64,000 nucleotides of DNA. Source: Roseibium suaedae. Lineage in GTDB: Bacteria > Pseudomonadota > Alphaproteobacteria > Rhizobiales > Stappiaceae. The notes under the pieces are model-generated. The model was given only the letters and a program-made list of their open reading frames with translations. It was not told where the DNA came from and ran no database searches. Shown here in pieces: positions 8,311 through 16,485 of the stretch. Positions within the stretch are counted from its first letter, which is position 1. Each line of letters opens with the position of its first letter. The translations under genes and the position numbers were made by a program. Location: assembly GCF_900142725.1 (NCBI RefSeq), contig NZ_FRBW01000005.1, positions 62,001-126,000 on the forward strand, written 5' to 3'.

Positions 8311-9299
8311 TTCACAGCCTTCAAGGCATCTTCTTCCCACTTGATGGCATCAGCCATGGTCGAAAGCTGATCACGGACACCCGAGACGATTTCAACGTAA
8401 TTGGTATGATCCCAATCCAGCGGCACAAAGCCCATCCGCTCGATCTTTGCCCGCACATCGGGATCATTCATCGCCTTGCCCATGGCCGCGCGCAATGTCT
8501 CCACACGATCGGCAGGGGTGTCTTTCTTCACGAGCCACCAGTCCCACCCCATTGGAGCAAGCCCGCTGATCCCAAGATCCGCGTCGATTTCCGCGATTGA
8601 AGGGGCGCCTCCAAAGGCTGCCTTGGCAGCTGGCTGTTCCGACAGGACAAGCCCGATCTTGAGCGCCTCAGGATCCTGCTTGTAATTGCCGACATTGACG
8701 AAGGCGAAATCAAGAATGCCGCTCTTCACGTCGTTGTTGGCCGCAGGCGGAGACTTGTAGGGCACGTTCTGCGCGACGACCTGATAGGATTGCAAAACCC
8801 TTGCCATGACGAGATGAGGCAGATTGTTGCGCTGGCCGGAGGAATACCGCAGCTTGCCGGGATTTTCCCTGCCCCACGCCATCATCTCTTCAAAGCTGGA
8901 CCAACGGGTCTCGTCTGTCCGCCAGCCAATGGCAAAGGCATTCGACGCAGCTGCATGAAGAGGAATGAAGTCCTCGAAGTTCCAATCTGCCTTCTTGAGG
9001 ATAGGCTGCAGCACCAGTGGTGCAACGTACCCATCGATGATGGTGTAGCCATCTGCGGGTTTGTTCAAACCCGTCTGAAATGCCTTGATGCCACCAGCTC
9101 CGGGCGTTGCCAGCACAGTCAGCGGAACGCCAAGCTCCTTGCTCATCGCTTCGGCAATGATCTGGCTGACCGAGAGTGCGGGACCTGCTCCGGCTGGCAG
9201 GATGCTCTCAATCGTGCGTTCCGGATATTCCGCCAACGCCGGACCACTGATCGCGGTCAAAGCCAACAGGGCACCTGCAAAGATAGATCTGAGCTTCAT
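8307..9299 (-). CDS. tctC: Tripartite tricarboxylate transporter substrate-binding protein TctC
   Basis: 330 residues starting MKLRSIFAGALLALTAISG with a Sec signal peptide cut after ALA (about residue 23). The mature part opens YPERTIESILPAGAGP, the Bug/TctC family start, and shows ATPGAGGIKAFQTGLNKPADGY as in this family (the ligand-carboxylate loop). The start is fixed by GGGAGGAAG seven bases before the ATG at 9299. It lies first in tctCBA and binds an organic acid in the periplasm. A copy of the 47-bp element lies about 310 bases upstream, implying a long leader. Co-regulation with the sulfatase operon suggests the ligand may be a sulfated or related carboxylate (inference). Confidence 0.93.
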   Translation of the reverse strand: MKLRSIFAGALLALTAISGPALAEYPERTIESILPAGAGPALSVSQIIAEAMSKELGVPLTVLATPGAGGIKAFQTGLNKPADGYTIIDGYVAPLVLQPILKKADWNFEDFIPLHAAASNAFAIGWRTDETRWSSFEEMMAWGRENPGKLRYSSGQRNNLPHLVMARVLQSYQVVAQNVPYKSPPAANNDVKSGILDFAFVNVGNYKQDPEALKIGLVLSEQPAAKAAFGGAPSIAEIDADLGISGLAPMGWDWWLVKKDTPADRVETLRAAMGKAMNDPDVRAKIERMGFVPLDWDHTNYVEIVSGVRDQLSTMADAIKWEEDALKAVK

Positions 9300-9823
9300 A
9301 GTCTTCCTCCCATTGAAACTTTCATGAATTGCGCGGCCTCTCCTCAAGACAACGCAATCTGTAGCCCTCCCCCAGACAGACACTCGGATCCGGGGGCTTT
9401 GAAACAGATATGCTCAGGGAAAACGGCCCATATGCAATGACAGTCAAAAGCGATTGTCCAAGCTTTTGCAAAGATTTCGCTTCAACACCGCCTCAGCCAG
9501 CAGGATGCCGCCGACGTTTTGACCGGTAGAATAAACCGGACAGGGCACAGACCGTTCACAAGCTTTGTCCTCCCTCAAGCATGTCATGCGAGATTGCCGC
9601 CTAAAAAGACATATGTAAAATTTCTTTGAATGAGAGAAAGCATAACTTTTTGGAATAATTCAATCGGCCACACACCTTCGCGATCTTACGCAGTCACCCC
9701 ACACTTCGACATGATGTGAACCATGATGGAGATGGCCTTTCTGAGCAGAAGGAAACGAGGAAACCCAACTACCTCCCGCGCCGAAAGGATGCATTGAGCG
9801 GGTGATTGGACGCACGGTAGAAT
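9300..9823. other. 524-base intergenic region between tctC and the response regulator
   Basis: Divergent promoter space. It contains the second 47-bp element (9611-9657). The 310 bases between it and tctC hold no ORF with a ribosome site that I would call. The 160 bases before the response regulator show no clear motif. Confidence 0.6.
9611..9657. promoter_or_regulatory. Putative LysR operator/promoter, copy 2
   Basis: Same length and spacing as 5285-5331, identical at 36 of 47 bases, with the blocks ATATGTAAAATT and ATAACTTTTTGGAAT intact and a diverged centre. It has the same orientation relative to the leftward tctCBA operon as copy 1 has to the sulfatase operon, and a similar distance to the start codon (about 310 versus 280 bases). 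Confidence 0.6.
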
Positions 9824-10465
9824 ATGCACATGGAACCGATCCGTATTCTGCTGGCCGATGACCATCCCATTGTGCGCGAGGGCTATCTTCGTCTGCTCGA
9901 GCGGCAGCCAGGGCTCTGCGTGATCGCCGAGGCTTGTGACGGCGAGGCGGCGCTCGAAGCCTTTCTCGCCCATTCTCCCGACATCGTCCTGATGGATCTG
10001 TCCATGCCCGGAGCAGGCGGTCTGGCGGCGGTCGAGGCCATAGTGTCCCGCGATCCGCATGCGCGTGTGATCGTCGTTTCGATGCATCAGGGTGCCATCT
10101 TCGCGCAAAAGGCCATGGCGGCCGGTGCCCGCGGGTTCGTTTCCAAGAGCAGTCCTCCGGAAGAACTGGTCAGCGTCATATCCCGGGTCATGTCCGGACG
10201 GCGGGCCCTTTCCTCGGACATGGCACAGGAACTCGCCCAGACATCGCTTGGAACCGGTGATGTCGATGCCTTGACCCGCAGGGAACTGGAGATCCTGCAG
10301 CTTCTGGCCCGAGGCATGAGCGGCAGAGCCATCGCCAGAAATCTGGGGCTTTCGGCAAAAACCATTCAGAACAACCTGTCTCTGGTTCGGGCCAAGCTCG
10401 AGGCCTCCTGCGATGCCGACCTGGTGCTGAAGGCGCAACGGGCAGGCCTGACACAAGCCGGCTGA
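9824..10465 (+). CDS. NarL/FixJ-type response regulator
   Basis: 213 residues. The receiver domain (about 5-120) has the acidic pair D12/D13, phospho-acceptor D58 in IVLMDLSMPG, and the lysine in FVSKSS. The C-terminal LuxR-type helix-turn-helix (about 145-205) reads LTRRELEILQLLARGMSGRAIARNLG. The stop codon overlaps the start of the next gene, a histidine kinase, by one base, so they form a two-component pair. In methylotrophs a similar regulator/kinase pair (MoxX/MoxY) precedes moxR-type genes, as here. A second in-frame ATG at 9830 could be the real start; the ribosome site is weak for both. Confidence 0.9.
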   Translation: MHMEPIRILLADDHPIVREGYLRLLERQPGLCVIAEACDGEAALEAFLAHSPDIVLMDLSMPGAGGLAAVEAIVSRDPHARVIVVSMHQGAIFAQKAMAAGARGFVSKSSPPEELVSVISRVMSGRRALSSDMAQELAQTSLGTGDVDALTRRELEILQLLARGMSGRAIARNLGLSAKTIQNNLSLVRAKLEASCDADLVLKAQRAGLTQAG

Positions 10466-11790
10466 TGCGAGGGCTTCTGCCTCAGCTGGTTCTCAGGGTG
10501 CTCGCAGCCGGGCTGGTCTCGGTCTTCCTGGGCGCTGCATGGGTTTTCTGGGTGACCGCCGATGCTGCCCGCGAAGATGCGCGGATCACCGCCGAGCGCG
10601 TGGCAGAGGCAATCGCGGCCCGTCCGGACTTCATGGGGCTGGCCTTTGGCGGTGTTGCCCCCGTACCTGCCTTCCGCGACTGGCAGGATTTTCCGAGATG
10701 GACCCTGATTGCCCCGGGCATCTGCGTCGAGTTCGGTGCGGATGAGCGTCCCGATCACCGCCGGTGCGGCTCCTATGTGGCGACCGACACGGAACCACCC
10801 GAGTGGTTTGCGTTTATCGCAGACAGGATCGGTCTTGTGCCCGCTCCCATAACCCTGCCCGTGCGCACGCGCTACGCCAGCAATGCCCAGGTTACTGCCT
10901 TTGCGGACAGGGGCGTCATTCTGGCCGGGGCCTGGGAGCGCACCACGGATCTGATGCGCATGGCCCTCGGGATGGCCCTTGGCGGAGCACTCCTGACTGG
11001 TCTTCTGGTCGCGCGGCTGCTCTCGCCGTTTCAAACCATTCTCAGTGGCATCGAGCGCTTGCAAGGCGGTGACTTCACGAGGCGGCAACCGCGTCAGCGA
11101 GTAGCCGAATTCGACCGGCTGAGCCTGGCGCTCAACGAAACCGCCGGGGCCTTGCAGGAAGCACTGGATGCCAGAAGCGAACTGACCAGACGGCTGTTCA
11201 CCGTGCAGGAGAGCGAGCGGCGAGCCTTGGCACGGGAGCTTCATGACGAATTCGGGCAATGTTTGACCGCGACGCGGGCTCTTGCGACGGCGGTGGCGCA
11301 ATCAGGGGAGACGACGGCCCAGGATGGGTCCCGGATCGCGGAAATCTCGGGCCAGATGATGCAAAGCCTGCGCGGGGAACTGTCGCGCTTGCGTCCCCCG
11401 GATCTGGATGAACTTGGGCTGGATGCGGCCCTTGAGCGCCTTGTGGCCGGTTGGCGGGGACGGCTGCCGAATGTCCGCTTTGTGCTGGAACTGACCGGCG
11501 ATCCGGACACCATCACCGACGATCTCGCCCTCAGCTTCTATCGCATCACGCAGGAATGCCTGACCAACGCGATCCGGCATGGAGCGCCATCGACCGTAAG
11601 GGTCTCGCTGAAGGCCGGTGAAAAGATCGAACTGACAGTGTCTGATGATGGAGGAGTGCGCAAGGACGCGCCTGACGCTGAGGGTCTCGGCCTTCTGGGC
11701 ATTCGCGAAAGGGTCAGTGCTCTCGGCGGCACGTTCGACCTGTCGCCTTGTCAGGCCGGGATGAGAGCCAGCGTCCATCTTTCCCTCTAA
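10465..11790 (+). CDS. NarX/UhpB-type membrane sensor histidine kinase
   Basis: 441 residues: membrane segment at about 10-32, a periplasmic domain of roughly 130 residues with two cysteines (GICVEF and RRCGSY), a second membrane segment at about 165-187, and a HAMP linker. A HisKA_3 dimerisation domain follows with phospho-acceptor H260 in ALARELHDEFGQ, then an HATPase domain with the N box ITQECLTNAIRH and G box GLGLLGIRERV. It phosphorylates the response regulator encoded one base upstream. The signal is unknown. The two periplasmic cysteines could form a disulfide, which would suit an envelope or redox signal (inference). Confidence 0.9.
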   Translation: MRGLLPQLVLRVLAAGLVSVFLGAAWVFWVTADAAREDARITAERVAEAIAARPDFMGLAFGGVAPVPAFRDWQDFPRWTLIAPGICVEFGADERPDHRRCGSYVATDTEPPEWFAFIADRIGLVPAPITLPVRTRYASNAQVTAFADRGVILAGAWERTTDLMRMALGMALGGALLTGLLVARLLSPFQTILSGIERLQGGDFTRRQPRQRVAEFDRLSLALNETAGALQEALDARSELTRRLFTVQESERRALARELHDEFGQCLTATRALATAVAQSGETTAQDGSRIAEISGQMMQSLRGELSRLRPPDLDELGLDAALERLVAGWRGRLPNVRFVLELTGDPDTITDDLALSFYRITQECLTNAIRHGAPSTVRVSLKAGEKIELTVSDDGGVRKDAPDAEGLGLLGIRERVSALGGTFDLSPCQAGMRASVHLSL

Positions 11791-11877
11791 TCCGGGATAT
11801 CTTCCCGGTCCTTGCGGGAAGACCTCTCTGGCGCGCATGAGCGATCACCCTCATCCTCAGAAGGGAGGAGGAAGCGC

Positions 11878-12828
11878 ATGGACGATATGAGTCATCCGAT
11901 TTCGCGGCTGCAGAGTGAAGTTTCTGCCGGTCTGATCGGGCATCAGAACATGGTCGAGCGGCTGCTGATTGCCTTGCTTGCCGGGGGCCATGTGCTGATC
12001 GAGGGACCGCCCGGTGTCGCCAAGACCCGGACCGTCAAGCTTCTGGCGGCGCATTTGCCCGGGAGCCAGGGCCGCGTCCAGTGTACGCCCGATCTGCTTC
12101 CCTCCGATCTGACCGGCACCCAGATTTTCCGGCCGGAAACCGGCAGCTTCGAATTCCTGCCGGGGCCACTGTTTCATTCGCTGGTGCTGGTCGACGAGAT
12201 CAACCGGGCGCCGCCGAAGGTGCAGTCGGCCTTGCTTGAGGCGATGGCAGAGCGGCAGGTGACGACATCGGGAGTAACGCGACCGTTGCCGGATCCGTTC
12301 ATGGTCGTGGCCACACAGAACCCGATCGAACATGAGGGAACCTTCCCCTTGCCTGAGGCGCAGATGGACCGTTTCCTCCTGCATCTGTCGCTGGACATGC
12401 CGCAGGCGGATCAGGAACGGCAGATCCTGGATCTTGTCGAAGCAGAAGATATTGCAAGGACATTGTCCCCAACGCTGCCGATGTCCTCCGAGGATTTGAA
12501 GCTTGCCCAGTCCGAAGTTGCGCGAGTGCATCTGTCGCCCGCGCTGAAGGACTTTATCGTGCGGCTGGTGATGGCAACCCGATCCGGCGGCGCGGTCGCT
12601 GAATGGGTCGAGCACCCGGTGTCCCCGCGCGGGACCTTGGCTTTGGCCGCCTCGGTCAGGGCAAGAGCCTGGCTTCACGGCCGGGACTATGGCTTGCCGG
12701 AGGACGCGCAGATGCTGGCGCAAGATGTTCTGGCCCACCGTCTCATCCCGAACTGGTCAGCTGTGAGCGAAGGGCGGTCTGGGCGCAGTCTGGTCGATGA
12801 CATCCTGAAGCAGGTTCAACCATGGTAG
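11878..12828 (+). CDS. moxR: MoxR-family AAA+ ATPase
   Basis: 316 residues. Walker A is EGPPGVAKTRT (about 48-58), Walker B LVLVDEINRAPPKVQSALLE, sensor 1 region VVATQNPIEHEGTFPLPEAQ with the MoxR signature, and an arginine-finger MDRFL. The start at 11878 is set by AAGGGAGGAGG seven bases upstream; an earlier ATG in the same frame has no ribosome site. MoxR ATPases act as chaperones for VWA-domain proteins, often for metal or cofactor insertion. The next genes encode its usual partners. The last codons overlap the DUF58 gene by seven bases. Confidence 0.94.
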   Translation: MDDMSHPISRLQSEVSAGLIGHQNMVERLLIALLAGGHVLIEGPPGVAKTRTVKLLAAHLPGSQGRVQCTPDLLPSDLTGTQIFRPETGSFEFLPGPLFHSLVLVDEINRAPPKVQSALLEAMAERQVTTSGVTRPLPDPFMVVATQNPIEHEGTFPLPEAQMDRFLLHLSLDMPQADQERQILDLVEAEDIARTLSPTLPMSSEDLKLAQSEVARVHLSPALKDFIVRLVMATRSGGAVAEWVEHPVSPRGTLALAASVRARAWLHGRDYGLPEDAQMLAQDVLAHRLIPNWSAVSEGRSGRSLVDDILKQVQPW

Positions 12829-13661
12829 CGCCTGTTCTGGACCATCCCGGAATTCGTCTGAAGCTCGAAGACTTGCTGGCACTGCGTCAGCAACCCGGCG
12901 GAACCGCAAGGCACCGGCCCGCAACGCGGCGGCCTGGGGCCATGCCCGCGCGACTGCCGGGGGCCGGCATGGATTTGCGGGAAATCCGCGCCTATTGCGA
13001 AGGCGATGACACCCGCCGGATCGACCCGGCGGCGACCGCCCGCACCGGCCGTCCGCACGTCCGCAGCTTTCATGAAGACAGGGACAACACCGCCCTTCTG
13101 ATTGCGGATTTCAGACCGGGAATGCTTTGGGGCACATCTTCCTCCCTGCGCTCGGTGCGGGCCGCAAAGCTTCTTGCGCAGCGCGGGTGGGAAGCCATCG
13201 GTGAAGGAGCGGCCCTGGCTGTTCTGACCATCACGTCTTCTGGCGTCGCTGCCCTTCCCGCCCGTTCAGGCGTCCAGCACATGACTGCGATTGCACAGGT
13301 GCTTGCGCATGAGCATGACAAGGCGCTGGACATGCGCGAGGGATCGCTGCCCCTCGCGGCAGCGCTGGTCCGGGCGGCCAGGCTGGTTCCGGCTGGTGCA
13401 AGGATCTGGCTGGCGAGTGACCTCCAGGCACTTGAAAAGGAAGACGAGGCCGCGCTCAACCGGCTGTCACGGCGCAGGCGGATAACCTTGCTCTATCCTC
13501 TGGATCCTGCCGAGACCACGCCCCCGTCCCGGGCCTTGCCAATCCGGCATGGGCCATTGAGCCGCTCTGCATTGCTCCGCCCGTTCGACGCAGGGCCCCT
13601 GGAAGCAAGGATGCGGGCCTTGAACGTGTCACTGGAGGCCCTTCCGGATGACCCAAGCTGA
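12822..13661 (+). CDS. DUF58 domain protein
   Basis: 279 residues without membrane segments. The DUF58 signature is seen as GMDLREIRAYCEGDDTRRID (about 46-65), followed by RTGRPHVRSFHEDRDNTALLI, a degenerate VWA-like fold. DUF58 proteins (MxaS in methylotrophs, YeaD-like elsewhere) are constant companions of MoxR ATPases. It overlaps moxR by 7 nt and the next gene by 14 nt, showing strong translational coupling. Confidence 0.9.
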   Translation: MVAPVLDHPGIRLKLEDLLALRQQPGGTARHRPATRRPGAMPARLPGAGMDLREIRAYCEGDDTRRIDPAATARTGRPHVRSFHEDRDNTALLIADFRPGMLWGTSSSLRSVRAAKLLAQRGWEAIGEGAALAVLTITSSGVAALPARSGVQHMTAIAQVLAHEHDKALDMREGSLPLAAALVRAARLVPAGARIWLASDLQALEKEDEAALNRLSRRRRITLLYPLDPAETTPPSRALPIRHGPLSRSALLRPFDAGPLEARMRALNVSLEALPDDPS

Positions 13662-14049
13662 ATTGATCGCCGCCTTGCCCGAAGGGAGGCTGCCACCGGA
13701 ACTGATGACGCTCCATCCCCTTGATCTCCTGGCGCTGTTCGGGCTGGGCCTGATCCTCGCCTCTCTCGTTGCGCTGCTCATTCTTCCGTTCACGGCCCGC
13801 CGTCCGTCCAGGAAGGAATTGATCAAGGCAACCCGGCCGCTTCCGCCTGAAGAGAGACTGCTGGCGATCGCCCGTATCCTTGGCCATTTGCCGGAAGAGC
13901 TTCGCCTCGCCGCTTATCAGAGTGGGCCCCCGCCCACAGATGACGCCATTGAGCGGGCAGCTCTGAAAAACCTCAAGGCGCACTCAAAGCGCGCCGCCAG
14001 CCATGGCTCCCGACGTCTCATCCAAACGAACGGAACTTTGGGCCCATGA
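13648..14049 (+). CDS. Small membrane protein, DUF4381-like
   Basis: 133 residues with one strong membrane segment (LLALFGLGLILASLVALLILP, about 27-47) followed by a basic, soluble C-terminal half containing LPPEERLLAIARILGHLPEE. Size, topology and position between DUF58 and the first VWA gene match the DUF4381 protein of MoxR-Bat operons (MxaA-like position in mxa clusters). It overlaps both neighbours, by 14 nt and 4 nt. Assigned by context more than by sequence. Confidence 0.7.
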   Translation: MTQAELIAALPEGRLPPELMTLHPLDLLALFGLGLILASLVALLILPFTARRPSRKELIKATRPLPPEERLLAIARILGHLPEELRLAAYQSGPPPTDDAIERAALKNLKAHSKRAASHGSRRLIQTNGTLGP

Positions 14050-14987
14050 GCTTTGCCTTTCCTGCCGCGTTTGTGCTGCTGCCGCTGCCCTGGCTCGTCT
14101 ACAGGTTCCTAGTGAAACCTTCAGCCCCCAAAGCGGCGCTGTCGGTTCCCTCCGACCTCTTCGAAACGGCCCAAACGGCCACTGGTCAGGGGAGCCGTTG
14201 GGACACATTGCTCCTGATTTTGGCCTGGTGTGCCCTTGTCCTGGCACTGGCCGGACCAAGGGTCTCGCAGAAGACCGATCTTCTGCCGTTCTCCGGCCGG
14301 GAAATCATGCTGGTCCTCGATCTCTCCGGCAGCATGGTCAAGGAAGATTTCGTTCTGGACGGCAAACCGCTGTCGAGACTGGATGCGGTCAAGAAGGTTG
14401 CCTCCGGTTTCGTTTCCGCTCGCAGGGGAGACCGGATCGGACTGGTCATCTTCGGAGAACGTCCCTATGTCGCCCAACCACCGACCTTTGATGTCGCCTC
14501 GGTCGCAAGGTCCATTGAAACGGCACAGATCGGCATCTCAGGGCGCGCCACCGCCATTGCCGATGGCCTCGGGCTCGCCGTCAACCGGTTGAAAGACAGT
14601 CCAGCCGCAACAAAGGTCGCCGTTCTCCTGTCCGACGGTGTCGACACCTCCGGGAAGGTGCGTGCCAACGATGTGGCAGGTCTGGCGCAACGGCATGGGA
14701 TCCGGGTGCATACCATTGCGCTTGGTCCTGAAGACCTAGCGAACCAGCCAAAATCCCGGGACGCAGTGGATGCGGCTGCCCTCAGGGCCATGGCCGAAAC
14801 CGGCGGCGGCACAAGCTTCCGGGTCAAGACGATGGCTGATCTTGAAGAGATGGCTGCGACGCTGGACAAGCTCGAACCAAGCCCCATGAATCGCCCTCCC
14901 CTGACCTATTGGCGATCCCTCTGGATCTGGCCTGCGGGACTTGCCTTCTTCCTGCTGGTTCTCTTCGCGGTGAGGCGGCCGTCATGA
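14046..14987 (+). CDS. VWA-domain membrane protein, BatA-like
   Basis: 313 residues. An N-terminal membrane hairpin (about 5-22 and 57-75) precedes a von Willebrand A domain with an intact metal site, D-L-S-G-S (MLVLDLSGSMVKEDF, about residue 95). GRATAIADGLGLAVNRL and VAVLLSDGVDTSG follow. A C-terminal membrane segment ends the protein. BatA-type proteins are presumed client or partner of MoxR in the inner membrane, with the VWA domain in the periplasm. The ATGA overlaps at both ends place it firmly in the operon. Confidence 0.9.
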   Translation: MSFAFPAAFVLLPLPWLVYRFLVKPSAPKAALSVPSDLFETAQTATGQGSRWDTLLLILAWCALVLALAGPRVSQKTDLLPFSGREIMLVLDLSGSMVKEDFVLDGKPLSRLDAVKKVASGFVSARRGDRIGLVIFGERPYVAQPPTFDVASVARSIETAQIGISGRATAIADGLGLAVNRLKDSPAATKVAVLLSDGVDTSGKVRANDVAGLAQRHGIRVHTIALGPEDLANQPKSRDAVDAAALRAMAETGGGTSFRVKTMADLEEMAATLDKLEPSPMNRPPLTYWRSLWIWPAGLAFFLLVLFAVRRPS

Positions 14988-15874
14988 CGGAACTGGTCCT
15001 GCTCAGACCCTGGTGGCTCGCAGCCTGGCCACTTCTGGCGATGCTCGGCCTATTGTCCTGGCGGCGTGGGGCACACGCGGGCGGCTGGCAGAAGATCATG
15101 CCGCCGGTGATGCTGGAGGCCATGCAGAGGCTCGGGCACCTGGATCGTGGCACAGGCGCAGCGCGGCTCTCCTGTCTGTTTGCAGCCGCAGTCCTGGCGA
15201 CCGGCCTTTCCGGACCATCCGTTCCCCGTGAGGATGCACCGGTTGTGGCCGGAAGCGGGGCAATCCTGATTGCCCTCGACATGTCTCGCTCCATCACCGA
15301 AGGCACGGCGCTGGCAGATGCGCAGACGGCAGCAGCACAGGTGCTGGCCGCCGCAAACGGACGCCCCGTCGGGCTGATCCTGTTCAATGGCGAAGCCTAT
15401 GACATTGCCGCCCCCACCCTCGACCCCTCCACTTTGGAAACCCAGATTGCGGTTCTCTCGCCAGAAACCATGCCCGGACAGGGCAGCCGTCCCGCCGCCG
15501 CATTCGCACTTGCAAGGGACATGCTTTCCAATAGTCCAGACAACGATCTGGTATTGATCACGGATGGTGGAGGCATCGATACCGCTGCGATTGCCGAAGC
15601 GGAGCGCCTGACCGGCAGCGGCGTCCGGCTTCTTGTGCTCACAGTCTCTGGTTCTGCCGGTCCCACTGTTCCGCCAGATGCGCTGGAAAAACTGGAAATC
15701 TATGCGACCATCGTAGCGGCAGACGCCCCAGGACCAGTACTGCAAAAGCTGTCAGCTCCGTTCCTAGGGCGCACAGACCCGGTGGCAGCATCTTTGCGCT
15801 TCCTCGACCTCGGACCCTTCCTCTGCATTCTTGCCATGTTCCCTCTCCTTTCCCTGTTCCGGAGGGCGGCATGA
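14984..15874 (+). CDS. VWA-domain membrane protein, BatB-like
   Basis: 296 residues from the ATG at 14984, which overlaps the previous stop as ATGA; an upstream in-frame start at 14909 lacks support. The N-terminus MTELVLLRPWWLAAWPLLAM is the typical L-x-P-W-W-L start of BatB proteins. The VWA domain retains D-M-S-R-S (residues about 90-95) and VLITDGG. A membrane segment lies near the C-terminus. It pairs with the BatA-like protein encoded upstream and corresponds in position to one of the VWA genes of mxa clusters. Confidence 0.9.
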   Translation: MTELVLLRPWWLAAWPLLAMLGLLSWRRGAHAGGWQKIMPPVMLEAMQRLGHLDRGTGAARLSCLFAAAVLATGLSGPSVPREDAPVVAGSGAILIALDMSRSITEGTALADAQTAAAQVLAAANGRPVGLILFNGEAYDIAAPTLDPSTLETQIAVLSPETMPGQGSRPAAAFALARDMLSNSPDNDLVLITDGGGIDTAAIAEAERLTGSGVRLLVLTVSGSAGPTVPPDALEKLEIYATIVAADAPGPVLQKLSAPFLGRTDPVAASLRFLDLGPFLCILAMFPLLSLFRRAA

Positions 15875-16485
15875 AGCGAGTGATGCTTGGAGTGCTGATC
15901 GGAGTCGCCTGCGTTGCCGTTTCTGGCCCCGCAGCCTGGGGACGCCTGGCATTCTGGTCCGGCCTGCCCGGGGCAAGCGTCTTTCTGAATACCAATGCCG
16001 CCAAGGGATTAGCGCAGTACAGGGCTGGTGATTTCGAGGCCGCAGACAGGCTTCTGGAAGAAGCTGGCCGGGGCCAGACTTTCAACCGGGCACTGACCCT
16101 TGCTGCGACAGGAAACTACGCTCTTTCAACGGCTTATTTCGACGCAGTGCTGTTTTCAAATCCAGCGGATGCAGAGGCGAGCCGCCTTAGGGCTCTGGTT
16201 TGGGGGATGGCCCCGAAGACCCGAGGCGAGAGCATAGCTCCCGGACGGTTGCCCGGACATGGGGGGATCTCCAGCCAGGAAGAAAAGCCCCGTTGGGGAT
16301 GGCCCGGAACCCCGGATCCTGAATGGCAGCGCAAGGTAACCGCGCAAGGCCTTGCCGCATCCGAGGAATGGCTCGACACCCTGTCCGACGACCCGGGCGA
16401 ATTCCTGCGGCTGCGCCTTGAAAAGGAATATGAACGCCGCGCCGGCCTTGGCCTGATCCGGCCAGAAGAGGGAACTCCATGGTGA
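15871..16485 (+). CDS. TPR-like protein of the Bat operon (BatC/MxaK-like)
   Basis: 204 residues. An N-terminal membrane segment (MLGVLIGVACVAVSGPAAWG) is followed by two short helical repeats of TPR character (GLAQYRAGDFEAADRLLEEA and a second about 30 residues on). The C-terminal end LEKEYERRAGLGLIRPEEGTPW resembles the tail of BatB/BatC proteins. MxaK in methylotroph clusters is similar in size and place. It overlaps the BatB gene by ATGA and the BatD gene by 7 nt. Confidence 0.7.
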   Translation: MKRVMLGVLIGVACVAVSGPAAWGRLAFWSGLPGASVFLNTNAAKGLAQYRAGDFEAADRLLEEAGRGQTFNRALTLAATGNYALSTAYFDAVLFSNPADAEASRLRALVWGMAPKTRGESIAPGRLPGHGGISSQEEKPRWGWPGTPDPEWQRKVTAQGLAASEEWLDTLSDDPGEFLRLRLEKEYERRAGLGLIRPEEGTPW

